Shown here piece by piece: positions 1-7,222 of a stretch of DNA of 49,698 bases. The DNA comes from an uncultured Acidimicrobiales bacterium (GTDB lineage: Bacteria; Actinomycetota; Acidimicrobiia; Acidimicrobiales; SHLQ01), in NCBI GenBank assembly GCA_938015295.1, contig CALLQB010000017.1, positions 1-49,698 of the forward strand, given 5' to 3'. The notes beneath the pieces are model-generated. The model worked only from the letters and a program-made list of their open reading frames with translations. It was not told the DNA's origin and did not search any database. The stretch's first letter is position 1; every line of letters begins with the position of its first letter. Made by a program: the position numbers and the translations under genes.

Positions 1-42
1 TCGAAATCCTTCAGCGAGATCGCCTCGAAGGTTGACAACTAA
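1..42 (+). CDS. C-terminal end of an unknown gene (partial)
   Basis: Frame 1 is open from the window edge and ends in TAA at 40-42, giving 13 residues (SKSFSEIASKVDN). The short amphipathic tail and the noncoding, repeat-containing sequence after it fit the end of a gene entering from the left. Too little is visible to name a function, and chance openness over 14 codons is quite possible. Confidence 0.35.
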   Translation, partial: SKSFSEIASKVDN

Positions 43-46
43 GCCA

Positions 47-87
47 TTCGCCTAACAGCGAATCACAAGCCTTTCGCCTAACAGCGA
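47..87. repeat. Pair of 15-bp direct repeats
   Basis: TTCGCCTAACAGCGA occurs at 47-61 and again at 73-87, 26 bp apart start to start, between the end of the partial gene and the end of the N-acetyltransferase gene. Function unknown; possibly a local duplication or a binding-site pair. Confidence 0.7.
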
Positions 88-94
88 CAAGACT

Positions 95-946
95 TCAGAC
101 AGAGGCCGACCCACCAGGGTCGGCCTCAGTCGCGTTTTGCGCCACTGCCTTAGCGGCCTGCCGTTCGGAAGTTAGGGCGTCGGGAAGAACTCGTTGTGGG
201 ATGTCGAACCATTGGTCGAGTTTGGCTAGCCAGGCCGGCGAGCCTGCGGCTCCCACTGTTTCGGTGCTCTCCTTGCCGTCGATTCGCATCTTGAGCCGGT
301 CGGCTAACAAGGTGACGCGGTCTGGGCCCCCGTCGAGCAGCCGGGTTGCGAACGGCTTCGCGCTCCAGTGCAGCGTCGGGTCGGTCTGCAGCGCATCGCT
401 GGCCGGTGTGAAGTCTTCGAGATTGTGGAGAACTCTCTTGAACCGGTACTGGGCCTCGGGGATGCCGTCGACAATCTTGGCGAGCGTGGTGCCCTGCGGG
501 CTTGCGATGAATTGGAACCGGCCAGTGCCGCCGTCCTGCTCGTCGGCGCTGTTGAGACGCAGCGGTGTACTGAAGCTGTCGCCGAATCCGACATCGACAA
601 GATACGGCTGGTCGATGGTGACTTCGAGCGCTAGGTGATCGAGCACCTTGTTGGGCCCATCAAGGAGCACCGCTGCGCCCAGGAGGCCGACGGTAAACCC
701 CAGGGCGTCGAGCAATGCGCCAAAGGCTCCGTTGACCTCGAAACACCAGCCACCTCGCTTGTGCTCGACGATCTTGGCGATCGAGTGCTCGAGGTCGGTG
801 CTGACCGGGCGTTGACCGACGATGTCAAGGTTCTCAAACGGAACGTGGGTGAGGTGCGCTCGCTGCAACATCGCCAGGGTCTCAAGCGACGCGACGTCAG
901 CGCCCGATGCAACACCAATACGCGCAAGGTACCTGCCGACGTCCAC
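95..946 (-). CDS. nat: Arylamine N-acetyltransferase
   Basis: Cytosolic enzyme of the NAT family, which moves an acetyl group from acetyl-CoA to arylamines, hydrazines or related substrates by a ping-pong mechanism. With the GTG at 946 as start the protein has 283 residues, normal for the family. The catalytic triad is visible: Cys68 in RGGWCFEVN, His103 in DHLALEV and Asp117 in VDVGFGD; the N-terminal HVPFENLDI block is also typical. The open frame continues upstream to 1114, but that extension reads through the palindromic repeat at 965-1009 and resembles no NAT. A TAGGTT hexamer lies 7 nt before GTG 946 with no Shine-Dalgarno, supporting a leaderless start there. The natural substrate cannot be told from the sequence. 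Confidence 0.9.
   Translation of the reverse strand: MDVGRYLARIGVASGADVASLETLAMLQRAHLTHVPFENLDIVGQRPVSTDLEHSIAKIVEHKRGGWCFEVNGAFGALLDALGFTVGLLGAAVLLDGPNKVLDHLALEVTIDQPYLVDVGFGDSFSTPLRLNSADEQDGGTGRFQFIASPQGTTLAKIVDGIPEAQYRFKRVLHNLEDFTPASDALQTDPTLHWSAKPFATRLLDGGPDRVTLLADRLKMRIDGKESTETVGAAGSPAWLAKLDQWFDIPQRVLPDALTSERQAAKAVAQNATEADPGGSASV
102..127. terminator. Intrinsic terminator hairpin, possibly bidirectional
   Basis: An 11-bp perfect inverted repeat (GAGGCCGACCC at 102-112, GGGTCGGCCTC at 117-127) with a 4-nt ACCA loop. On the plus strand it is followed shortly by a CGTTTTG stretch, so it probably ends transcription of the gene entering from the left. It also encodes the last residues of the minus-strand N-acetyltransferase, whose stop codon lies at 95-97, so it could serve both converging units. 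The T-tract is short. Confidence 0.6.
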
Positions 947-953
947 CCACCCA

Positions 954-959
954 AACCTA
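954..959 (-). promoter_or_regulatory. -10 element (TAGGTT) of the N-acetyltransferase gene
   Basis: TAGGTT on the minus strand, 7 nt before GTG 946. The spacing puts the expected transcription start at or next to the start codon (leaderless mRNA). No convincing -35 is seen; that position falls in the palindromic repeat. Confidence 0.45.
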
Positions 960-964
960 CTTGA

Positions 965-1009
965 GGGGTCAGGCACTTGAAGTGCCTGACCCCAAAAGTG
1001 CCTGACCCC
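965..1009. repeat. REP-like palindromic element, three 14-bp arms
   Basis: GGGGTCAGGCACTT at 965-978 is followed after 1 nt by its exact reverse complement AAGTGCCTGACCCC at 980-993, and a second copy of that complement stands at 996-1009. The first two arms form a perfect 14-bp palindrome with a 1-nt centre. It fills most of the gap between two divergent genes and leaves only their -10 boxes outside. Such short GC-rich palindromes resemble REP elements moved by Y1 (RAYT) transposases; no such transposase is in the window, so this origin is inference. Confidence 0.8.
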
Positions 1010-1015
1010 TATGAT
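1010..1015 (+). promoter_or_regulatory. -10 element (TATGAT) of the selenoprotein gene
   Basis: TATGAT ends 6 nt before ATG 1022, the same layout as at uvrB, uvrC, rapZ and the acyl-CoA synthetase gene. It overlaps the last base of the palindromic repeat, so any -35 element lies in a repeat arm. It supports ATG 1022 as the start rather than the later GTG at 1076. Confidence 0.5.
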
Positions 1016-1021
1016 GGGGAG

Positions 1022-1285
1022 ATGCACGAGATCAGCATTACGTATTGTGTTCCCTGAGATTATTCGGCTCGCGCCGTGGGCGCGGCACAAGATTTGTTGT
1101 CGAACTACCAGCACGTGATTTCGTCGTTGACGTTTCTGACCGGCGGTAGCGGGATCTTTGACGTCGTGGTCGATGGCGAGATGTTGTACTCAAAACATGC
1201 GGTGGGCCGGCACGCTCAACCAGGTGAGGTGCTTGAGCTGTTCACCGCCAGCTATGGGACCGACATACGCCGTTTCGGCAGCTAG
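1022..1285 (+). CDS. SelW/Rdx-type selenoprotein with in-frame UGA (CxxU)
   Basis: Thioredoxin-fold redox protein of the SelT/SelW/SelH (Rdx) family. Reading from ATG 1022 gives MHEISITYCVP, then TGA at 1055-1057, then DYSARAVGAAQ and an open frame to TAG 1283-1285: 87 residues with Sec12. Family members start with a strand and a CxxC or CxxU motif; here Cys9 and UGA codon 12 form CVPU, so the stop falls exactly where Sec is expected. Downstream blocks GGSGIFDVVVDGE, YSKHAVGRH and PGEVLELF are typical. A perfect 6-bp hairpin with a GTG loop follows the UGA. A call starting at GTG 1076 (69 aa) would lose the redox motif. Functional use of UGA needs selA, selB, selC and selD elsewhere in the genome. 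The alternative is a Cys-to-stop pseudogene, less likely because the rest of the frame is intact. Confidence 0.8.
1070..1084 (+). promoter_or_regulatory. Candidate bacterial SECIS hairpin
   Basis: CGCGCC (1070-1075) pairs perfectly with GGCGCG (1079-1084) around a GTG loop (1076-1078). The loop begins 19 nt after the UGA, and its first base is G. Bacterial SECIS elements, bound by SelB, lie just 3' of the UGA inside the coding region with a G near the start of the apical loop, so position and loop fit. A 3-nt loop is at the small end, and GC-rich coding DNA can form such stems by chance. Confidence 0.5.
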
Positions 1286-1309
1286 GGCGTTTCGGCCGCT
1301 AGCCCAGAG

Positions 1310-2842
1310 CTAGGACGTAGGGTCGCAGGCGTTGTTGCGGCAGCTGATGATCCAGTCGCCTTCTTCGTGTATCAGGTCCCAGGAGGGGTTGTCCTCCAGC
1401 GCGTCGGCAAGCGACGTGTTCTCTTCCCACAAGACGATGTCGATGTCGTAGCGGTCGAGTGCGGCTTCCCAGTCGTCCTCGGCAAAGAACAGGCTGAGGT
1501 AATCGTTGACCAGCTCGAGCGAATGAAACTCGTAACGGTCGTCAATGTAGGTCGGCACCTTCGCGTCGTAACGCAGCTCGATGAAATTGCCGACATAATC
1601 CGGGTGCGCGAAACGAACCGGATCGTCGGTGTCGAGAATGTTCTCGGTCTCAAGCCAATCGAGGGCGTCGACCGGATACCGCTCGACGTTCCATGTGGGC
1701 TGGGTGAAGATGCTGGCAAGCGAGATAAACACGATGCCGACCGCTGCCAGGACCGTCGTCTTTTCTGTCCACTCAGATCGGCGGGAGTCGGGCGTGGCGC
1801 CGACTCCTCGAAAACCCTCGGCGATGATCGGGATAAAGACGATTGTGGCGACGGTGATGTTGCGGATACTCATCACTGCGGCGACAAGAAACAGCAGCCC
1901 CGCAGCCGCAGCGCGGAAGCTGCGAAGCCTCACCAGCGCAACGAGCATAAGCGCCGCACCAACCAGGAACAGTTGTGCGATGTGATAGCTGGGATGCAGC
2001 GGCTTCCACTCACGAATATGGCCAAGGACCTCGCCCCGCTGGAGCAGCGCAATGGGAAACCAGAGGAGTTTCAGACCAAAGGGGTTCGCAGCGCCACCAA
2101 CGACGATGCCGAGCGTCAGCCAACCGAGCGCCTTGAGTTCTCGCACCGGACGGCGGCCGTCGAGTCGTGCGCCGACCGCAAGGGCACCGAGTAGGGCCAC
2201 ACCGAGCGGAAACGAGCCGTGCATCCAAATCCACAACAAGCCAACGACAGCAAGTGGCTTGGGCGACACATCACGGTTGGCCGTGCGCAGAGTGAGCGCA
2301 AGAAACACCAGACTGAAGATGAGCGGACGCTCGGACCAGGCAATGATGCCCACGAGAACCGCTGGTACGACCGCAGCGAGGCGGGCGAGGATCGTCGTCG
2401 TACCCGAGTCGTGTTCGGGGCTCTCAGAACCCACCGATGAGCTCAGGTCCCAGGCAAGCCACGCCAGGGCGCCCGTGGTGATTGCCCGGACAATTTGTAT
2501 CGCTACGCCGCCACCGACTCGTTCGAGCACAGCGTAGACAATCGAGGCGAACCACGACTGCACCACCCATTCGTCCGACGACGCGGAGGTGAACGTGTAC
2601 GGGTCGTTGGAGAAAAAGCCGTCGCTGAGAATCAACCGGCCTGTTTGGAGGTGCGTGAAGAAGCTGTTGTCCACCAACGACCGAAAGCCGAGGAGGACAC
2701 CAGCCAGAACAAACAGCATGCCGACGGCTGTTGCAGCCGTCGGCATACTCGACGTCGACTCTTCAGCCGCATCGTTGTGTTCGCTGTCTAGGTCTTCGAT
2801 GTCCTCATCAAGATCATCACTCGAAAAAAGCTCAACCGACAT
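1310..2842 (-). CDS. Polytopic membrane protein, GT-C-like, with soluble C-terminal domain
   Basis: 510 residues. An acidic cytoplasmic N-terminus (about 1-35) is followed by roughly ten hydrophobic segments up to about residue 390 and a soluble C-terminal domain. The first loop carries FFTHLQTGRLIL and NDPYTFT, matching a widespread family of polytopic proteins with a W/FxHLxTG...DPxSYT loop that resembles lipid-linked-sugar glycosyltransferases. The C-terminal part (HPDYVGNFIELRYD, YIDDRYEFH, LDRYDIDIVLW) also fits that family. No catalytic residues can be assigned, so the function is open. GGAGGG stands 9 nt before the ATG. It follows tadC by 27 bp on the same strand and may belong to the Tad operon. 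Confidence 0.8.
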   Translation of the reverse strand: MSVELFSSDDLDEDIEDLDSEHNDAAEESTSSMPTAATAVGMLFVLAGVLLGFRSLVDNSFFTHLQTGRLILSDGFFSNDPYTFTSASSDEWVVQSWFASIVYAVLERVGGGVAIQIVRAITTGALAWLAWDLSSSVGSESPEHDSGTTTILARLAAVVPAVLVGIIAWSERPLIFSLVFLALTLRTANRDVSPKPLAVVGLLWIWMHGSFPLGVALLGALAVGARLDGRRPVRELKALGWLTLGIVVGGAANPFGLKLLWFPIALLQRGEVLGHIREWKPLHPSYHIAQLFLVGAALMLVALVRLRSFRAAAAGLLFLVAAVMSIRNITVATIVFIPIIAEGFRGVGATPDSRRSEWTEKTTVLAAVGIVFISLASIFTQPTWNVERYPVDALDWLETENILDTDDPVRFAHPDYVGNFIELRYDAKVPTYIDDRYEFHSLELVNDYLSLFFAEDDWEAALDRYDIDIVLWEENTSLADALEDNPSWDLIHEEGDWIISCRNNACDPTS

Positions 2843-2869
2843 TGCTCGCCCTCCAGCTCGCTGACGGGT

Positions 2870-3799
2870 TTAGAACGCTTTGGAGATGTTGATCATGGCG
2901 GGGCCGAGAATGATCACAAAGATCGATGGGAAGATGCAGAACACCATCGGGATAAGCATCTTCACCGGCGCCTTCTGCGCCTTTTCCTGGGCGATCTGGC
3001 GGCGCTTGATACGCATCTCTTCGGCCTGGGCCCGAAGGACTCGACCGATCGAGACACCGAAAGTATCGGCCTGAATAATCGCAAGAATGAACGAGCGAAC
3101 CTCAGGAACAGCGATACGGGTGTCCATATTGCGAAGCGCCTCAGCACGAGCCGCACCTGCACGGGTTTCACCGAGCATTCGGGCAAACTCATCAGAGAGC
3201 GCACCGGGTACGTTCTCGATCACTCGGTCGAGCGCCTGTTCGAAGCCAAGACCGGCTTCCACCGAAATGGTGAGAAGGTCAAGCACGTCGGGAAGACCTG
3301 CAAGAATCTCGACCTGACGAGCTTCAACCTTGCGGTTGAGTGAGCTATCGGGCCCCATGATCATGCCGGCGGTGAACACAACGAACATGCCGACCTTGAG
3401 CAGGCCACCCAGTCCGAGTGGATTGAGGATCATGACGATGTAGAACATCGGTAGAACACCAATAGCGAGCATCATCTTGGTGGCGAGGAAGCGATCTACC
3501 GCTTCGGCCTCAAAGATGCCTGCTGATTGATGTTTGACTCGAACCTGTTCGATGTAGCCGTGCGGCGTGAACCGACGACCGAGCTTGCTCATCAATGCCC
3601 CAAACGGGCCCATGAGTCGGGTGAGTAACGAGTCTTCAAGGCGCTCATCGGCGAAATCGACGGCATCTTCCGGACCATCAAGCTGGCGAAGCGACTCGCG
3701 AACTACCGACTTCTCCTCGGCTTGAGAGAGGAAGGCGTAGACAACAAGAGCGCAAGCCAGGCCAAAGCCGGCTACTGCTAATTCTGGTGGGATTCCCAT
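2870..3799 (-). CDS. tadC: Tad pilus inner-membrane platform protein TadC
   Basis: 309 residues with one N-terminal membrane segment (about 5-25), a pair near 110-150 and one at the C-terminus (about 285-303), around a type II secretion F domain containing LPDVLDLLTISVEAGLGFEQAL and a second helical block. T2SS-F/TadC proteins form the inner-membrane platform driven by the TadA ATPase. It lies 16 bp after tadB, the usual tadB-tadC order, and GGAG stands 8 nt before the ATG. The length is normal for TadC. The pilin or substrate moved is not known from this window. Confidence 0.93.
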   Translation of the reverse strand: MGIPPELAVAGFGLACALVVYAFLSQAEEKSVVRESLRQLDGPEDAVDFADERLEDSLLTRLMGPFGALMSKLGRRFTPHGYIEQVRVKHQSAGIFEAEAVDRFLATKMMLAIGVLPMFYIVMILNPLGLGGLLKVGMFVVFTAGMIMGPDSSLNRKVEARQVEILAGLPDVLDLLTISVEAGLGFEQALDRVIENVPGALSDEFARMLGETRAGAARAEALRNMDTRIAVPEVRSFILAIIQADTFGVSIGRVLRAQAEEMRIKRRQIAQEKAQKAPVKMLIPMVFCIFPSIFVIILGPAMINISKAF

Positions 3800-3815
3800 A
3801 AGTTTTCTCCGACCC

Positions 3816-5822
3816 TCAGATCCGGATCTCGATCAGCTTCTTCATCCAGAGGAAGCCGAGGGTGATCGATACAAGAGCGACACCGATGAGGATTCGGCCG
3901 ACGGTCTCTTTGAAGAGGACACCGATGTATTCGGGGTTGATTGCGTACATGGCCATACCCAAAAGGATGGGCATAGCGCCGAGCACCATGGCGCTGACTC
4001 GACCTTCAGCGGTGAGCGCCATAACTTCACGGCGTAGACGGTCGCGAGCGGTCATTGTTTCTGACACGGTCATGAGAAGCTCGGCGAGGTTACCGCCGAC
4101 CTCACGTTGGATGTTGACGGCCATGACGGCCCACTCGAAGTCGGGGCTGTCCATACGAACTGCAGCGGCCGACATCGCCTCTTCCACCGGCTTACCGAGC
4201 TGAGCTTCGGTAACGACAATGCGAAGTTCGTCGCCCATCGGGGCATCGGCTTCCTTCGACACGGCTTCGATGCCCTGCATGAAGGAGTAACCGGCTTTCA
4301 ACGTACCGGCGAGCAGCTGCAGCATGTCGGGAAGCTGCTCGGTGAACTTCTTGCGACGTTTGTTGCCTTTGTAGTTGATGAAAAGAATCGGTAGGAAGCC
4401 ACCAAGAGCCGCACCTAACAAGAACCCGACCGGCCCCCTGAACATCAGTCCCATGAAGGCGCCGAAGACCACAGCGGCGAAATACATCGTCACGGCCTCG
4501 GCCGGGCGAAGCGCTATGTTGGCCCGCTCGAGTTTGCCAGCGGCATTTTCAAGTATTCCTCGCTTGTCAGCGAAGTCTTCGGTGAAGTCGACGGCGCGAG
4601 ACACCAAGGCGTTCTGGGCGAACCCAGACTCGTCGTCTTCGCCGAATTCGCTGCCGAAACCGTCTTCTTCATAGGGCGACAGCAGCGAGCCGATGCTCGA
4701 TTCACGCTTCTGGAAGAGGAGGAAGATGGCGAAGGTGCCCATACCGATGGCGAGGCCACCAAGCGCAACACCAAGAGTCTTGGCGAGACTTCCGGTGATC
4801 AGCGCAAACCGGTTGCCCTCGGTCGTTGGCACCGGGGTGAGCGCCGGGCCTGAGGTAATCGATCCCTTGATGAAGTTGGCCCTTGTGGCCTGGCCATCAA
4901 TGGTGACCACCATTTCGCCGCCGTTTGGCAGCTCGGGATTGTCAAACGAAACGATCCACGAACCTTGTGCGCTCGCTACGAGCGAATCGGCGAGCGTTGC
5001 GACGTCCTCTGGATCGGTGATGAGCTCAATCGAACCCTTCGACTCGGCCGCGAAGCGGTTGAGCGAGCCGACATCGAGCCCGTCACGCTCCACACCGACA
5101 ACGTGGCCGATGGCATTGGTCGAGAGCATCTCGCCGCGTGCCGTTCCGGCGGCCGCGAAGGACTTGAGGTCCTTGGTTGCGGCGAGCACAACGATCTTAC
5201 GAACGCTGCCACGAGGTGTTTCTTCGAGAAGTTGTGCGGCCTGATAGATGCCGTCCCATAGGTACAGGTCGCCCTTGCTTTCGAGTTGGCTGATGCGTTC
5301 GAGAAGCTTCGGTTGGCTACGAGTGAGCGAGGCTCGCACGTTGACTGCACTACCCGTCGACACGATGGCCATCTGTTCGCCGCCGGACTTCGCAGAAATC
5401 AACGCGTTGGCGATTTCTTTGAATCCTTCGAAAGCTGGATCGCCGAGCACCGAGGTGTCGATGACGATGACCGTTGAGACCGCGACGTCAGAGTTGACGG
5501 CCCGGGTGACTTCGAGTGAGTCGGTTGGGCTGCCGTTGACCGTGATCGAGACCTCAGGCGCAACGTCTGATGCTTGGTTGATGGTCAGAAGACCTTCGGC
5601 TGCGTTGATCATATGAAGCGTGGCTGGAGCTTTCGTTTCGCCAGCTTCGTCCTGCGCCATTGCCCCCGGGGCAACGAGCGCCAGAACCAGCAATGAAATC
5701 AACAAGAACGCGAACGACTGTTGCCAGATGTTGCTCTTGGGAGCCTGTGCGACAGCCACCTTGGTGGTGTCGAGTCGGCCCCGCGGATGCGCTTGGCGCA
5801 CCGGGCGTGAGTGATGGGACAT
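3816..5822 (-). CDS. tadB: TadB-type platform protein fused to an N-terminal VWA domain
   Basis: 668 residues, about twice the length of a plain TadB. Order: N-terminal hydrophobic segment (about 37-55) ending in a signal-like AMAQ, an extracytoplasmic von Willebrand A-like domain (about 90-300; MIDAS-like VIVIDTS, with conserved strands VRKIVVLAAT and GHVVGVERDG), a membrane segment near 345-370, an acidic linker (EEDGFGSEFGEDDESG), then the T2SS-F domain (about 420-660) with LPDMLQLLAGTLKAGYSFMQ and REVGGNLAELL. The TadB part builds the pilus or secretion platform with TadC; the VWA part could bind a ligand or partner outside the membrane, which is inference. GAGGAAAG precedes the ATG. The gene begins 2 bp after the tadA stop, so the two are probably translated together. 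Confidence 0.92.
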   Translation of the reverse strand: MSHHSRPVRQAHPRGRLDTTKVAVAQAPKSNIWQQSFAFLLISLLVLALVAPGAMAQDEAGETKAPATLHMINAAEGLLTINQASDVAPEVSITVNGSPTDSLEVTRAVNSDVAVSTVIVIDTSVLGDPAFEGFKEIANALISAKSGGEQMAIVSTGSAVNVRASLTRSQPKLLERISQLESKGDLYLWDGIYQAAQLLEETPRGSVRKIVVLAATKDLKSFAAAGTARGEMLSTNAIGHVVGVERDGLDVGSLNRFAAESKGSIELITDPEDVATLADSLVASAQGSWIVSFDNPELPNGGEMVVTIDGQATRANFIKGSITSGPALTPVPTTEGNRFALITGSLAKTLGVALGGLAIGMGTFAIFLLFQKRESSIGSLLSPYEEDGFGSEFGEDDESGFAQNALVSRAVDFTEDFADKRGILENAAGKLERANIALRPAEAVTMYFAAVVFGAFMGLMFRGPVGFLLGAALGGFLPILFINYKGNKRRKKFTEQLPDMLQLLAGTLKAGYSFMQGIEAVSKEADAPMGDELRIVVTEAQLGKPVEEAMSAAAVRMDSPDFEWAVMAVNIQREVGGNLAELLMTVSETMTARDRLRREVMALTAEGRVSAMVLGAMPILLGMAMYAINPEYIGVLFKETVGRILIGVALVSITLGFLWMKKLIEIRI

Positions 5823-5824
5823 AA

Positions 5825-7201
5825 CTACTTTCCTCGGGCTGGTCGGCGCGGACCATCGGGCTGGAAGACCTCGGGGCCGAGACGGATACCCTGGTCGGCC
5901 AACTTCTCGGCGAACTTGGGTCGCACACCAACCGGCTTGAGCGAACCTTTGTACCGTCCGGTTTCGTCGACTCCAGCGGCCCAGTCGAACAAGAAGATGT
6001 CCTGAAGGGTGATGATTTCGCCCTCCATACCTTGGACCTCGGAGATGTAGGTGATCTTTCGTGAACCGTCACGAAGACGGCTGCACTGCACCACCAAGTC
6101 GATGGCCGAAGACATCTGCTGGCGGATAGCGCCGATCGGCAGGTCGTAACCCGCCATCATGACCAGGGTCTCGAGACGAGCGAGGCTGTCTCGAGGAGTG
6201 TTTGCGTGAACGGTGGTGAGTGAGCCGTCGTGGCCCGTGTTCATGGCCTGGAGCATGTCCAAGGCTTCGCCAGCACGGCACTCACCAACAACGATGCGGT
6301 CGGGCCGCATACGCAGAGAGTTTTTCACCAAGTCACGAATATGAATGGCGCCCTTGCCTTCAATGTTGGGCGGTCGGGATTCCAGCGACAGCACGTGCTC
6401 CTGGTGCATCTGGATTTCTTTCGCATCCTCGATGGTGACGATGCGTTCGCCCTCGGGAATGAACGAGGACAACACGTTGAGTGTCGTGGTCTTTCCGGTA
6501 CCGGTACCACCGGCAACAACAACGTTGAGCTTTCCGACGATGCACGCTTGCAGGAAGCGAGCAGCCTGAGCGTTGAGCGTGCCGAAACGGATCAGGTCGT
6601 CGATCTGGAGCGGGTCGGCTTTGAACTTACGAATGGTGAGGAATGGTCCACCAACGGCGAGGGGAGCGATCACCGCGTTGACACGAGAGCCGTCGGGAAG
6701 ACGAGCATCACAAAGTGGGGTCGATTCGTCGATTCGACGACCAACCTGGGCGACGATCTTGTCGATGATCCGACGAAGATGCATGTCGTCCACAAACGTG
6801 ACGTCGGAGAGCGTGAGCTTTCCGCCCTTTTCCATGTACACCTGGTTCGGGCCATTGCACATGATTTCTGAGCAATCGTCGTCGCTCAGGAGCTGTTCGA
6901 TGGGACCGTAGCCGAGGATGTCGTCGGCGACGTCTTGGATGAGCTGAGCCTTGTCGGCAGCCGACAGGGGAGCGCGTTCAGCAGCAAGTGCTGCGTGGAG
7001 TTGCTCGTGGACCTTCTTGCGGAGGTCCTCCGGCGCGAGCCGGTTGTCATAGAGGATCGGACCAAGGTCGTCGATGAGAACGTGATGGATCTTGGAACGG
7101 AGCTCATCGAGCACTGGGTCGCGACCAGGCTTACCACCTGGCGCGCCTGGCGCACCTTCCTCGCCGCCTTGGGCTTGATGGAGACGCTGGTACAAAGACA
7201 T
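5825..7201 (-). CDS. tadA: Tad secretion ATPase TadA/CpaF
   Basis: 458-residue cytoplasmic hexameric ATPase of the type II/IV secretion superfamily, which powers Flp-type pilus assembly. Visible motifs: N-terminal all-alpha domain, Walker [10 protein letters not shown] near residue 230, the Asp box/Walker B block [19 protein letters not shown], and the His-box stretch [20 protein letters not shown]. The N-terminus has a flexible Gly/Pro segment ([15 protein letters not shown]). It sits between tadZ and tadB as in other actinobacterial Tad operons, with 21 bp to tadZ and 2 bp to tadB. Start at ATG 7201; the Shine-Dalgarno is weak, so translation may depend on the upstream gene. Confidence 0.95.
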   Translation of the reverse strand: MSLYQRLHQAQGGEEGAPGAPGGKPGRDPVLDELRSKIHHVLIDDLGPILYDNRLAPEDLRKKVHEQLHAALAAERAPLSAADKAQLIQDVADDILGYGPIEQLLSDDDCSEIMCNGPNQVYMEKGGKLTLSDVTFVDDMHLRRIIDKIVAQVGRRIDESTPLCDARLPDGSRVNAVIAPLAVGGPFLTIRKFKADPLQIDDLIRFGTLNAQAARFLQACIVGKLNVVVAGGTGTGKTTTLNVLSSFIPEGERIVTIEDAKEIQMHQEHVLSLESRPPNIEGKGAIHIRDLVKNSLRMRPDRIVVGECRAGEALDMLQAMNTGHDGSLTTVHANTPRDSLARLETLVMMAGYDLPIGAIRQQMSSAIDLVVQCSRLRDGSRKITYISEVQGMEGEIITLQDIFLFDWAAGVDETGRYKGSLKPVGVRPKFAEKLADQGIRLGPEVFQPDGPRRPARGK

Positions 7202-7222
7202 GAAGGATCAGCTCTTTTTCGG

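Noticed and set aside
47..87. CRISPR-like repeat
   Set aside because: Only two 15-bp copies with an 11-bp spacer and no cas genes; not a CRISPR array.
1076..1285. 69-aa gene starting at GTG 1076
   Set aside because: It would lack the CxxC/CxxU active site of its own family; the same frame upstream supplies that motif apart from a TGA at the Sec position.
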